DNA of 64,000 nt from positions 1,689,001 to 1,753,000 of the forward strand of contig JAITYX010000042.1 in the NCBI GenBank assembly GCA_021018815.1, in the 5' to 3' direction. Made by a program: the position numbers and the translations under genes. Positions within the stretch are counted from its first letter, which is position 1; each line of letters starts with the position of its first letter. Positions 22,947 to 35,189 of the stretch are shown one piece after another. Under the pieces are notes generated by a model, which saw only the letters and a list, made by a program, of their open reading frames with translations, ran no database searches and was not told the DNA's origin. Origin of the DNA: Talinum fruticosum (Eukaryota; Streptophyta; Magnoliopsida; Caryophyllales; Talinaceae).

Positions 22947-25790
22947 ATGTGTTGTTTACGTTGTAGTAGAATAGTTTTAACCTCATCAAGGCAATTCGCT
23001 CTTGTTCTAAGCTGCTTCCTCCTATTGTTTTCTAACGCTGGTTGTAGTCCTCCTGAGGATCCCATCAAATGCTTAAAGAACAACCGCAACTGCACCATCA
23101 CCAACTCCAATGGCGCCTTCCCCGACCGAGCCACCTGCCGGGCAGCTGATGTCGTCTATCCTTCCTCAGAGGACGAGCTCATTTCCGTCGTTGCAGCTGC
23201 CACCAAGATCAGAAGGAAGATGAAGGTACGTATTCTAGCTAGCTAGTCTTTCCGCATATTACTCACACAGCTTTCTAACTCTCTACAATACTCGTGAAAA
23301 TAGGTGGCAACCCGTTACTCACACAGCATACCGAAACTGGTATGCCCTGATGGGGAGGATGGTCTTCTCATAAGCACAAAGCACCTCAACAAGATCCACA
23401 AGGTGGACCTGGTGACCCGAACGATGACGGTAGATAGCGGAGTGACTCTCCGACAGCTGATCGATGAGGCGGCCAAGGTGAGTTTGGCACTGCCCTATTC
23501 ACCCTATTGGTGGGGCGTTACTGTGGGAGGGATGCTCGCAACTGGGGCCCATGGGAGCTCGTTGTGGGGGAGGGGAGCGCGGTTCATGATCATGTTGCAG
23601 AGATCCGGATTGTTAGCCCGGGTGGGCCAGAAGACGGGTTCGTCAAGATCCGGACCCTCAATGAGAGGATTGAAACCCATGCTGAACTTGATGCTGCTAA
23701 GGTCTCCCTCGGGGTGCTTGGAGTCATTTCACAGGTATTTACTTCAACTACTACATATCAAATAAGGCTAAAGATTTCTTGATTCTTTAGCATTGTTGCT
23801 AGTTCACCAATTATACCATCAGAGTTCGAGTTTTAATGGCTTCTAGTATCTTTTTTTTGTTCAAAAACTAGGTAGGATAGTTAAAAAGTCCTTTAACTTA
23901 GGCTTTATTGTAACCCCTTGTCGATCTCGTGGATATAAATAGTCCTTTCTAGATAGAAGTTTAATGAGGTGACTTGACTTCGGCTTACGAGATATACATT
24001 CAACTACTTCATATCATATAGAGATTAATTACTATATATCTTAGGTTGATAACTTCCAGTAGGAAGATTCCTCCTCTGGTCTTGTTTGTCCAAAAATGGA
24101 TCTTTAAATTTGATTTTTTAAATTGTCTGTCGTATTACTGAATTACTAATCAAATTGGAGTAGTTGCATTAGATGATACTGTATAGATAATGCTTCTTAA
24201 TTATGAAAATTATCATCCCTTTGTCCTGATAAATACAAATATTGCAAGATCATTTCGGTTTTTTTTTCTTTTTTATTATGAAAATAAAAAATCAATAGTG
24301 TAATATATATAATCAAATTACAGCGAGCATCCAAAACTGATTACTTAATCTTGTAATTATCTAAATTACATCTAAACTGGTAGTTTAATAAGTGTAGTAT
24401 GTGTCGGCTTTAATTTGTATCCTTATAATTTTCATCATAAGTACGAATATCTGATATCTGAATTGATTTCAATGGATTTTAAAGGTGACATTTAGACTAG
24501 AACATTTGTTCAAACGATCCATCACCTACGTGACAAAAGACGATATAGACTTGGGAGATGAGGCCTTTGTGTTTGGGAAGCACCATGAGTTTGGAGACAT
24601 GACATGGTACCCTAGCCGGCACAAAGTGATGTACCGGATCGATGATCGTGTCCCTAACACCAATCACGGCAATGGACGCTATGATTTTGTTGGTTTCCGC
24701 TCTACACTCTCACTTGCATTGGCTACAATCAGATCCATAGGTGAATTTGCTTACCTGCTGGTGTACAGTTAGCTTCTATAAACACTAATTTGATCCCAAT
24801 TAAATTGGAATTAATCGTGGATTTTGTAATCTAATCATTCATTCAGAGGAGATTCAAGAATCAAACGAAGATGCAGAAGGCAAATGCATCAGTGCTGTGC
24901 TGACATCGTCCTTACTCCACGTCAATGCATTTGGACTAACTAGCAATGGTAATTCCCTCCTGACTTTTCGTTACTGCTTAATCCAATGATCGACTATTGG
25001 ACAACTTGACCAATGAACTCGAACCCGAGCGCCAAGTCTAACAGCTTTGGCTAATTACCAAATCTGAATGTATAACGTAGGTGTCTTATTTACCGGGTAT
25101 CCAATAGTGGGATATCAGAACCGTATCCAGGCGTCGGGAGCATGCCTTGATAGTCGAGAAGATGGCCAAATCACAGCATGTGTATTTGACCCGAGGGTGA
25201 AAGGAGAGTTTTTCCACCAAACTACCTTCAGTATTGCCTTGTCAAAAGTGAAAGACTTCATCGAAGATGTCCAACACCTCGTCTCTCTAGCACCCAAGTC
25301 CCTTTGCGGTGTGGAGCTCTACAGTGGCATCTGGATGAGGTATGTTAAAGCCTCGTCTGCTTACCTTGGCAAGGAAGAGGATGGAATAGACTTCGACATT
25401 ACGTATTACAGAAGCAATGACCCATTGACCCCACGGTTGTTCGAGGACATACTCGAGGAAATCGAGCAAATGGCTTTCTTCAAGTATGGCGGGTTACCAC
25501 ACTGGGGCAAGAATCGGAATTTGGCGTTTAAGGGAGTCATCAACAAGTATAAGAATGGAGGGAAGTTCTTAAGGGTTAAAGAGAGGTTTGATCCATTGGG
25601 GTTGTTTTCAAATGAATGGACCGATAAAGTCCTTGGACTGAAACAAGGACCAGAAATTGTTAAAGAAGGATGTGCCCTCGAAGGACTATGCATTTGCTCA
25701 CAGGACAGTCATTGTGCCCCTAAGGAGGGATATTTTTGTCTACCAGGACGGATTTATAAGGACGCCAGAGTTTGTAGAAAAGATATTTGA
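22947..25790 (+). CDS. GulLO-like lactone oxidase, copy D (one apparent frameshift)
   Basis: Exons: 22947-23225, 23304-23734, 24485-24740, 24847-24948 and 25081-25790; about 592 residues if repaired, the best preserved copy. Signal peptide ([18 protein letters not shown]), FAD-binding region with [22 protein letters not shown]-type domain with [15 protein letters not shown], and a cysteine-rich tail ending DARVCRKDI. The only break is in exon 2, where the run 23572-23575 has four G instead of five, exactly the site also short in copy A. The glycine-rich loop reads [10 protein letters not shown], with alanine for the first glycine found in the other copies. Probably a secreted or membrane-associated FAD oxidase; the substrate cannot be told from sequence. 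If the shift is an assembly error this would be the only intact gene of the array. Confidence 0.85.
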
Positions 25791-25874
25791 TTAATCTAGA
25801 TTTTATATCACATGTGTGCAGTTGTGCCCGCACATGTATATGTTTGTGTATGTGGCCGTAACTCTAAATTGTGT

Positions 25875-28871
25875 TCAGGAAGCAAAGAATGACTATTTCC
25901 CGACTTTATTGCTAGATACAGTACGCAAAGACAGAATGCATACCAATTCAATCTTAATTTAAGACCACTAATTTCAGAAGTTGACAATGATAATCTTCTT
26001 GCTCCAGTTTCACCGAGATGAAATTAAAACGGCGAGTCTTTCAAATGAATCCTGCTAAAGCCCCTGGGCCGGATGGATTTGGAGCAAGTTTCTTCCAACA
26101 ACATTGGAACACGATAGGCAATGAGGTCATTCTTAGTGTTATGGAGTTTTTAAATATGGAAAACTACTTAGAGCAATTAATCACACCTTTATTGCTCTTA
26201 TACCAAAAGTAACTAATCCATCGACAACCTCTCAATATAGGCCAATAAGTTTGTACAATAGTTTGTATAAAATTATCTCCAAAATTATAGTTAATAGACT
26301 TCGACCAATTCGAAAAGAATAATTAGCCCTTTTCGGAGCGCCTTTGTACCGGATAGGGATATTCATGATAATATCCTTTTGGCACATGAAATAGTCAACA
26401 AGTTTGGTAATATGAAGGGAAAACAAACATACATTGGTCTTAAACTTGACATGGAAAAGGCATACGGTAGACTAGAGTGGGATTTTATTTTAACTCTGTC
26501 TAAAAGAACTTGGATTTCATGATAAATGGATTAGTTGGATCGGAGAGTGTATCTCTTCGTCACTTACTCCCTACTTATTAATGATGAGTCATGTGGTTTT
26601 TTAAGCCGTCTAGAGGTGCGAGACAGGGAGACCCGTTATCTCCGTATCTCTTTATTATTTGTATGGATATGCTTGCTTGCCAGATTACAGGTCGAAGCAA
26701 TGAAACCAAAGTCTGGTTTTGGGATTAAGATAGCGACTAGAGCACAAAAAATACCATGTCCGTTATTTGTCGATGATAGTACGCTTTTACGCAAGTCTAA
26801 TAATGAGACATGCTTTAAACTTAGTAATCTACTGAATGAATTCTCAAAATTCTCAGGTCAATTAGTTAATTTTCACAAATCGGCAATCGTGTTTTCAAAG
26901 AATGCGACTTCTACCGACGAAATTCAGTTTCCTCCATATTCAACATTTCGCATAGAGATTCATTCGGAAAATATCCGGGATGCCCGGTGTTTAAGGGTAG
27001 GACAAACAGTTCCACCTTTGCTGATATTTTGACCAAAGCGAGATAACAAGCTCCGAAGTAGAAAGCTAATTCGTTTTCAAAAGAAGGAAGGGTGGTTCTT
27101 ATTCAATCAAATTTAGAATCTCTTCCTGCACATACGATGCAATGTTTTAAATTGCCAAAAAGCACTACTACTTCGTTGGATAAAATTAACAGAGACTTTT
27201 TCTGGAGCAAAGCAAAGGATATTAAGGGTCCGGCTCTAGTGTCTTGGGAAAAAATATGCATGCCAAAAAGTATGCGGGGTTTAGGCCTTAGGAAAATAGA
27301 AGCCGTTAATCAAGCATTTCTCTGCAAACTAATTTGGAAATATCTTCATGAACCAAACAATTTTTGGGTCCAAAACATGTGCTCTAAATACCCTGTAGAT
27401 GAGGATTTTTTCGGAGAAAACTTAAACCTACGGACTCCTGGGCTTGGAAATGTCTCCGAAAGAAAGAGATCTCTTCAAAAGAGGGCTAAAATGGGAAGTT
27501 GGTAAGGGAAAGGCTGTGAAGTTTTGGCATGATAATTGGAGTGGACAAACTCCTTTGCTACAATATTACGATAATACTAGGAATGATATTTCAGCACTTG
27601 ATGCTAATGTTAGTATATGCATCACGCCGGAAAAAGAATGGAATATTCAATTTCTTTCTACGTTCCTTCCAATGGACATCTGTAGGAAAATTAAAAGTAT
27701 CCCCATTCCGTACCATGATATGGATGACAAAATGTGTTGGGAACTTTTGAGTTCGGGAAAATTTACGACAAAATCGAGCAACTTGGAATGCACATAATTT
27801 AAGGGCTCGTAACCATGTCCGGGAAGCTGGATGTCTTGCCAAAAATTAAACTTTTCTTGTGGCAACTTCATCATAATTCCATAGCTACACGGGACACACT
27901 TTCGAAGAGAGGGATTAGTGTCGATAGGCATTGTCCGATATGCCAAAATAGTGAGGAATCGATTGACCATCTCTTTGCTAGATGTCCAATGGTTAAAGAT
28001 ACTTGGGAAAAAGCTTATCGACATAAATGGCTTGACATTAACATAGGGAAACTACGTGAACCAACACTATTCGATATATTACACCATTTCAGGTGTATAA
28101 ACAAACCAACTCAGCTAGTTTGGGTGATGTATTTGATATGGAGTATATGGAAAAGTAGAAATGAGGTTGTTTTTAACAAAGGAAAGTACATCTCTGTTTC
28201 AATAATAATCAAAGCAAAAAGAGCATGGGCGAGAATGGAGGGCAAGAGGAAAATTTGATGGAATGTATAATCTAGGTTCTTTACATCATTCACCAATTAC
28301 TCCTCCTATCAATTCACTTCATCATATCGGATGGGAGAAACCGCCGGGGGATTCATCAAAATCAACTTAGATGGATCAAAAACTTCAATGACGGCGACAG
28401 GAGGATATGTGATTAGAAGTTGGGACGGAAGATTTATCCAAGCGGGAGCTTCAAATCTGGGATCGACCTCAATACCCATTGCGAAGCCACGAGCAATAAG
28501 GAACGGAGTACGAGCGACCATTCAAGCGGGTTTTCGTTCTATTGTTATAGAAGGAGACAACCAATTGGTTATTAAGGCCTTAAGACGAGAGTGTCAACCC
28601 CCAAAAGAGATCCGGATGCTTATTCGGGATACTCACATGTATCTTAAGAACTGTTACAATGTTTTTATCAAGCATTACTACCGAGAAGGAAATAGGGCGG
28701 CGGATCGCCTAGCAAGACTAGGTCGACCATCACCCAATCTTTATATTGGGATTCTCTTCCTTCTTCTCCCCCTTCCTCTCCATTCTTATGGAGGACAATT
28801 TGAGTAGAACCCTCGAGAGAAGGGCTACCTAAAATTTCTTGTATTTACCTATTTTCCCAAAAAAAAAAAAA
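25875..28871 (+). mobile_element. 5'-truncated, inactivated LINE (non-LTR retrotransposon) ORF2
   Basis: Reverse transcriptase, zf-RVT and RNase H segments follow one another on the plus strand but in several frames. Visible: NPAKAPGPDGFGASFF (26042 on), the RPISL motif near 26240, LKLDMEKAYGRLEWDF with the catalytic aspartate (26440), GARQGDPLSPYLF (26605), and a motif C reading FVDD in place of YADD (26765). A zf-RVT region with CPICQNSEESIDHLFARCP is at about 27935, and an RNase H domain with INLDGS, VIEGDNQL and NRAADRLARLG spans 28331-28740. A poly(A) tail is at 28859-28871. Stops and frameshifts occur throughout and the 5' part with the endonuclease is missing. It begins about 85 bases after the stop of GulLO copy D. 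Confidence 0.88.
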
Positions 28872-29880
28872 TTGTTATTTTCAAGAGAAACATTATATAC
28901 GTACAACTTAATTAGATTGTTATAGTGAATATACATCATTTATAATATACTGCAGTAAAAATATATTTTTCTGTATAAGTTTAACATTTTATGGTAATTT
29001 AGAAATAGAATTGTGTTATGACATACGAAGAAAATTTGACTTTTAGATGATAAATGTGAAGGGACAATATCAATCGTTCAAGTTAAAATTCCTAGAGACA
29101 AATTTTCATCCTTTTCCTCGGTAGATAAAACAAAATTTTGCCTTGGTGTAATATAATTTTTCATTTATAAACTAGAAACTTAATTCTTTAAGCTATAACG
29201 TTGATCGCATAAATGTAAATTATATTTGCCATGTGGAGTTTATCTGCATAAATAAAAACAATTAAAAATAAAAACACAACGGGAAATTACCTTTATGCAA
29301 TTTTATCTATCTGATGTGGCAAATGGCAACCAACTCCTTTCCACACTTTATGACACCCCCGAACACAATCCAACTCTCAAAAAGAATTATGAATTACTTT
29401 TTTTCTTTTCTTTTAATGCTAATATTGTTGAAGATGCTCTAAGTCATATATAACATGTGACTAGCTGATCATAATATTCTTAAGTTGGTTCATTTAATTG
29501 AAATTTATTATTATTTATTTTACTTTAAATTTAAATCATAAATCGATACACTTGGAATTTATAAATGGTATGTATTCAATCTTATTTTTATTTTGGTCAC
29601 TATATTTAAATTTTTGACTATATATTCTACTTTAAAATTAAAATTATAAATCAAAATTAAATACATTTGTGATTATTTCATGGATTTAATTCAATTTCTT
29701 TGACTTTTTTATAAATAGAAAATTACAGTATATATCTATAAATTAAAAAATATTTTTTGGATCTCCTCATACATTTAGTATTTATTTATATGTCTCTCTA
29801 AACCAATAGCAGTAATAATTTATTTATTTTTCCTTAAAAAACGCGTATTTCTTTCCCCACGGTAGCTAACGCTCAGTGGT
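28872..29880. other. AT-rich intergenic DNA between the LINE and the LIF2-like gene
   Basis: No coding signature is seen. The DNA is strongly AT-rich until about 29850, where a GC-richer stretch marks the probable promoter and 5' leader of the next gene. Confidence 0.5.
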
Positions 29881-29889
29881 TACAATAAA

Positions 29890-31415
29890 AGAGGGTGCCT
29901 GTGGCTCAGACCTTCAGTCTCTATCTGACTATCTTCGTATCCTCACGGCACCGGAGCCTCGCCGTCGCTGACTGCCGGAAGCTGTCGGTTTTCACCTGAG
30001 TGTGAGCCGGAGAGGTGTGATTCAATCTCTCTCCTCCTTTTCTTCCCATTTCTGCCATTTTTCTACGATTTTTTTTTGGGGGGCAAATAGAACGAGAGTT
30101 AGGCTAAGAGTTTGTGGTGGATTCGTATTAGGGTTTTCTAATTTACGTTCTCGTTCATATATGCATCGATTTTTTAAATCTTTTGAGCTGAGCTTGTAAA
30201 ATTTTGTTGAATAAAGGTCGATTAGGGTTCGCTCTTGTCTGAATTTTTGTGTTCATTTTCCCAAATGTATCATGAATGTTGATGTGATTTTCTACATTTC
30301 CGGATTGAATTTTGGTAACAAAGGCCAAAGAAAAAGGCTCATCTGGTGCTGTCGATTAAGGGTTTTTATCAAGAATCTTTTTCTTTTGTGAAATTGTTTT
30401 ATATAAGAAATATGCTCCTTTAATTGTAATCCAGGTGTTATTGAGAACCACGACAGTGCTAGGATAACAAAATTGTTCACAATTCACGAATTCGGGAAGA
30501 AAAGATGCTTTTTTTATGACCGTAAAAATTCTGTTACCTGGTTCCGGGGGCATCTTTCTTTTGGGGTTGTCTGAAAGTGAATTTGGGTCATCTAAGCTGA
30601 GTATAAGTTTCCTTCGGAAAAATTGAGTTCTCGGACTAAAATAGTTGGTTAAGAGTAATCCCTTACCTCATTGTAGCTGCATAGGGAAAATTTCACATTG
30701 CCGTGAAATATGGGTACTCCTTAACTTGAATTTACTCAATCAAGTTCTTCATTTCCTGTTGTTCTAAAACAGCTGGAGTCTTCAACTTTTGGGGTTTCAT
30801 TTCATCATACATGGGCAGAGCTGGAGCAGATATGGTTCTATTCAAAGATACTTAGTTATGACCATTGAGGTACCATCCAACCATCAGTTGCGGACTGTAT
30901 TGGGTGAAACCTTCATATGTTTTAGGGAGAGGGAGAAGTAGTCCTTTGAAATATCTTGATTCCACATCATATCCTATTTTCCGCACAAGCATTCAAAATA
31001 CTATACTCTAAGTTCTTTGGGATTCCACAATAAATTCTGTTTACCTAGACATGCATTTAAAGTGCTATGCCCTTGTTCTTTTGGACTACTTATTGATGTC
31101 ATCTATAAAGGGGAAATACTCAGGTTATACTTCTTGGTTGGGTTTGTCTCACAACTATCCAACTCTGTACTTTAAAGTTCCTGGCTATCAGGTGAACCCT
31201 AATCAAACATTCGAAATTGAACACACAAATTTCAGTGATTGATCCTCTTGCTTCTACATTTATCTCTGCTTCTCCTTTCACGTCCTATCCAAATTTGTCC
31301 CATTACTGGGTACAAAATCTCATGGCTTATATGCATCCTCACGGGTTCCAACTGTCAGTTGATTGAGGATCTGATTATTCACAGAAGCACATCAGAAGAC
31401 TTTCATACAGTACTC
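29890..31415 (+). other. Probable 5' untranslated region and leader intron of the LIF2-like gene
   Basis: A pyrimidine-rich, GC-richer stretch at about 29890-30000 (caccggagcctcgccgtcg) looks like a plant 5' leader, followed by T-rich DNA resembling an intron with gggttttcta-type motifs. Acceptor-like sites just before the start codon are at about 31382 and 31410. Exact borders need transcripts. Confidence 0.4.
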
Positions 31416-34400
31416 ATGGCAGAGGGTTCGGAGATTGATGAGCGTGTGGATCTTGATGATGACAATTACATGGAAGAGACAGATGAAGATGTCGCTGATG
31501 GAATTGAGGATGAGCCCGAGGAGGGGAATGGTGATGAGAAGGCTGAGGAGCAGTTTGAGGAGCTGAGAACTGATGGTAGTGGGAAAGAGCAATCATCGGA
31601 AGCTGATCAGAGCCCTGCTGATGATGAGCATGAAGAGGATGATGAGAAGCATACAGCTACTAATGAAGTTGATACAGAGAAGCATGCTGAGCTTCTTTCT
31701 CTTCCTCCTCATGGATCAGAGGTTTTCATCGGTGGACTTCCAAAGGATATTTCTGAAGAAGATCTAAGAGAGCTTTGTGAATCTATAGGTGAAATTTATG
31801 AGGTTGGAACTATGATGCCTTATTTTCTCTCCATTCCCTTGGATTTATCTTCCTTCAATTCGGTTTGCATGCTACTGTGATTGTGGTTTAACTTCCTAGT
31901 GATATTATTGCAGGTAAGATTAATGAAAAATAAGGATACTGGTGAAAGTAAGGGATACGCATTTGTGGCATTCAAAACAAAGGAGGATTCTCAGAAGGCA
32001 ATAGAAGAGCTGAAGAGCAAAGAATTTAAGGTAGTTTTGGTCTTCATGTGTCTGAGCTGTTTATCTTTTTGGGCCTTCTCGAACTGGCCTTTTGGACCAC
32101 CTTGGTATTCATCTTTTCTGCATTTCATTGCTGCAGGGGAAATCATTGAGATGCTCATTGTCTGATTCAAAGCACAGGTTGTTTATTGGTAACATCCCTA
32201 AAAGTTGGTCGGAGGATCAGTTCAAAAAAGTAATACATGATGTTGGCCCAGGTGCAGAGATTATTGACCTCAAGCAGGTAGATTGCAGGAGTTGGATTGA
32301 TTTTGGATATTGAATTTTTTTATGATAAAGATTGTTCAATTCTTTCTTCACTTATGTTCTTTGGCCTATGACAGGATGCTTTGAATCCTGGTCGCAACCG
32401 TGGCTTTGCTTTTATTGAGTATTACAATAATGCCTGTGCTGACTATGCTAGACAAAAAATGTCTAGTGGAAGTTTTAAGTTAGAAGGCAACACCCCAACT
32501 GTCACCTGGGCTGATCCAAAGAGTGCACCAGACTCTGCAGCTGCTGCACAGGTAAATTTTAGGATATCTGTAACTTATTTTTGTTGCATCTTATATGTCA
32601 TACAAACCCTAAGAAGCAGGGGAGTCAACTGCAACTACCTGTCAGACTCACACCAAACAAGCTGAAACACATAAGAAACTAGAAATTATATTTTTCTTAT
32701 CCCAAATATAAACAAGTAATCTATAGATGACATTTCTATTGTCTTCCCCCTTCATGAAACTAGTCCTGTTTATCATCCTGCTTTAGAAGTCAGAAGAGTT
32801 GTTCGAAACCAGATTTGTGAATTTAGTTGTGCAACTTCTAGTATAGACTTCAGAAAGTTAACTTCCAATGTTGAAATTTTTGTAAGGTGAAAATAAATCA
32901 CTGCCAAGTTACTACAAATGGAAGTTCTGACAAGTGATACAGCACTTTTCAAATTCAGTGAAGTTTTGGATGATTATTGTGTCAGATCCAGTGAAGTTTT
33001 CCATTTGACACAATGCCTTGTCAAAGTTTGTCTCTTTTTCTCCTTAGGGCTTTATGTCAGCTGTAGGTAAATCTAGGTGTATGATGAGAAGCATGCAATG
33101 GAGGCACTTGGGTACAGATGTAGAGTCTTATGGACTTTAGAATGCTACTTGCCTACTTATGAACTTGTTTTTTTTTTTTTTTTTTTGTTCTTCAGAGAGT
33201 GAAATTAGGGGTGCAAGTGAGTTGAGTGTAGCCCAAGCTGTCCTAGCTCAAGGTTCACCTTGGAAGATTTTGAGGCTCAATCCCGATTCAGAATATTCTC
33301 GAGCTCATTTCCTTAAGATTCACACTTATTGGGATAATAAAATTTTTGCATCATGGTGCATTGGTTCACGTGGTAGAGTTGATCATACTGCCATAGAACT
33401 TGTCATGTATAATTGTTTTTCATTTCCAGGTTAAGGCACTTTATGTGAAAAATATACCGGACAATGCCACCCCTGAGCAATTGAAGGAGCTATTTCAGCG
33501 CCATGGTGAAGTCACAAAGGTTGTACTGCCACCTGCAAAAGGTGGCCAAGGCAAAGGGAATTTTGGATTTATCCATTTTGCTGAAAGGTCAAGTGCTCTG
33601 AAAGCTGTCAAAGACACGGAGAAATATGAGATTGATGGTAAATACTTTTTGCACTCTCTGGAAGTTCCTGTAAAGAAATGCTTAGGACATGCCGTTTCAG
33701 CTCATTATTATATTTGCATAGTTGAGCCACTGTGGTTTCTTTTTTTTCCCGGGGGTGTCTTGTTGGTGGATGGCAACCTCTTAGGTCTTGGAATTCACGA
33801 ATTTAACTAACATCAAAGTTATACTCTTCAAGTGTTGATCCAAACCTAGGTCAGCATCCCATTTCTTACCGACATGTTACTTTTAGTCAAGTAAGACCTT
33901 CCCATTCTTCAGATTCATTAGGCAGAAATCTTACTGCATTTATCGTTGGAAGATTTTGCCAATGTTAATATATGTAGGGGCCCAATTTCATCAGTGCAAG
34001 AACTTAGCACTAGATTTGTTTGTATTCCTATCGGTTGCTTTCTGCCTTGACAGTGGCTAATTGAATCCTGAAAACAGTGTACATATGACATGCTAGAAAT
34101 CCTTTCCTACTCAACATGATTCTCACACAAAGGTGCAATATCTACTGACCATTGTGCTTCTGATATCTGCATTTTATTCATTGTTTTTTTATTTTTGTAC
34201 GGAAGATGGGGCCCATCCATGATCCCCGTCTCTCATGGGGACACCATAGCAGAAGAGGGCTTGAGGATGTAGGCCAGTTGGGGAAAACCTTCCTCTTTCT
34301 GAATGCCCTGTGCTCAACCCAAAACTGAGGAAAGAAGTTGATACTTGTGGACCATCTCTTTCATCATTTCTGATATCAGCAATATGAATTGCACCAAATG

Positions 34401-35189
34401 GTGCAAAATATTTTGCATTATGACTGTTTGGCGCTGTAAGGGGTTCTTATGTTCATTGCTTACTTTTTGACAACATAAGTATCGCTCATACTAGATGATG
34501 TTATCAGCTTCAGAGTCCCAAAGCAATTTGAAATTGGATAATATTAGGGTCAAGTGACAACTTTATGCTTTGCGACCTCTTTGGACATTTGGTTTTTTGG
34601 GTTTCACCCTTTTATAATGCCTGTCAAATGCAGGGCAAGCATTAGAAGTTACAATGGCTAAGCCCCAGACAGATAAAAAGTCTGATACAGCTGCTGCCTT
34701 CAATGCTGCTCCAAACTATATCCGTCCACAAGCTTATGGTTTTGCTGGGAACCCTTATGGTGCTCTGGGGGCTGGCTATGGGGGTCTGCTGGTGGATACC
34801 AACAGGTGATCAACTAACTTTGCATTTCTTTCTCCCTGATCTGGAAATCATTTTCTCATAGGCTTAAACTTTGTCATTACAGCCGATGATATACGGTAGA
34901 GGCCCAATGCCAGCTGGCATGCAAATGGTGCCTATGGTTCTGCCTGATGGCCAAATTGGCTATGTCTTGTAAGTTGCGATTTCTCTTCTACTTGGGAGTT
35001 TGTTGCCTCTGTGAGATTGCATTTAGAACTTGCAAATTTGTATGATTGCGCAGGCAGCAGCCTGGTGTACAGATGCCACCAGGACGGCCAAGGAAAAATG
35101 ACCGGTCCAATGGATCTGGCGGGCCGCAAGGAAGAGGTAGTGGGAGCGGGGACAGTGGAAGTAGGAGTAAAAGATACCGACCCTATTAG
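31416..35189 (+). CDS. LIF2: LIF2-like protein with three RRM domains (hnRNP Q/R type), one apparent frameshift
   Basis: Exons: 31416-31802, 31914-32030, 32137-32277, 32375-32551, 33430-33637, 34634-34805, 34883-34968 and 35054-35189; 474 residues if repaired. Resembles Arabidopsis LHP1-INTERACTING FACTOR 2, a nuclear RNA-binding protein linked to Polycomb-type gene control. An acidic N-terminus (about residues 1-95) is followed by RRM1 (SEVFIGGLPKDIS, then KGYAFVAFKTKED), RRM2 (HRLFIGNIPKSW, then RGFAFIEYYN), RRM3 (KALYVKNIPDNAT, then GNFGFIHFAE) and a Gly/Arg-rich tail with GQIGYVLQQPG that ends in RYRPY. In the sixth coding exon the G run 34780-34784 is one base short: the frame needs GYGGSAGGYQQ but reads GYGGLLVDTNR. 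All other junctions keep phase. The 878-base intron before RRM3 is the longest besides the one at 33638-34633. Confidence 0.9.

Noticed and set aside
22673..22966. 97-codon frame before copy D
   Set aside because: AT-rich and overlaps the conserved core promoter and start codon of copy D.
24980..25070. tRNA or SINE-like sequence in intron 4 of copy D
   Set aside because: The reverse strand has a gttcgag-like word but no matching A box at the expected distance.
31239..31415. Upstream extension of the LIF2 first coding exon
   Set aside because: The extension has no family resemblance and a plausible acceptor lies just before the ATG at 31416; treated as leader or intron.
33159..33434. Open frame in the fifth LIF2 coding intron
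   Set aside because: It lies between a good donor and acceptor, starts in a T run, and the RRM3 exon joins in phase without it.
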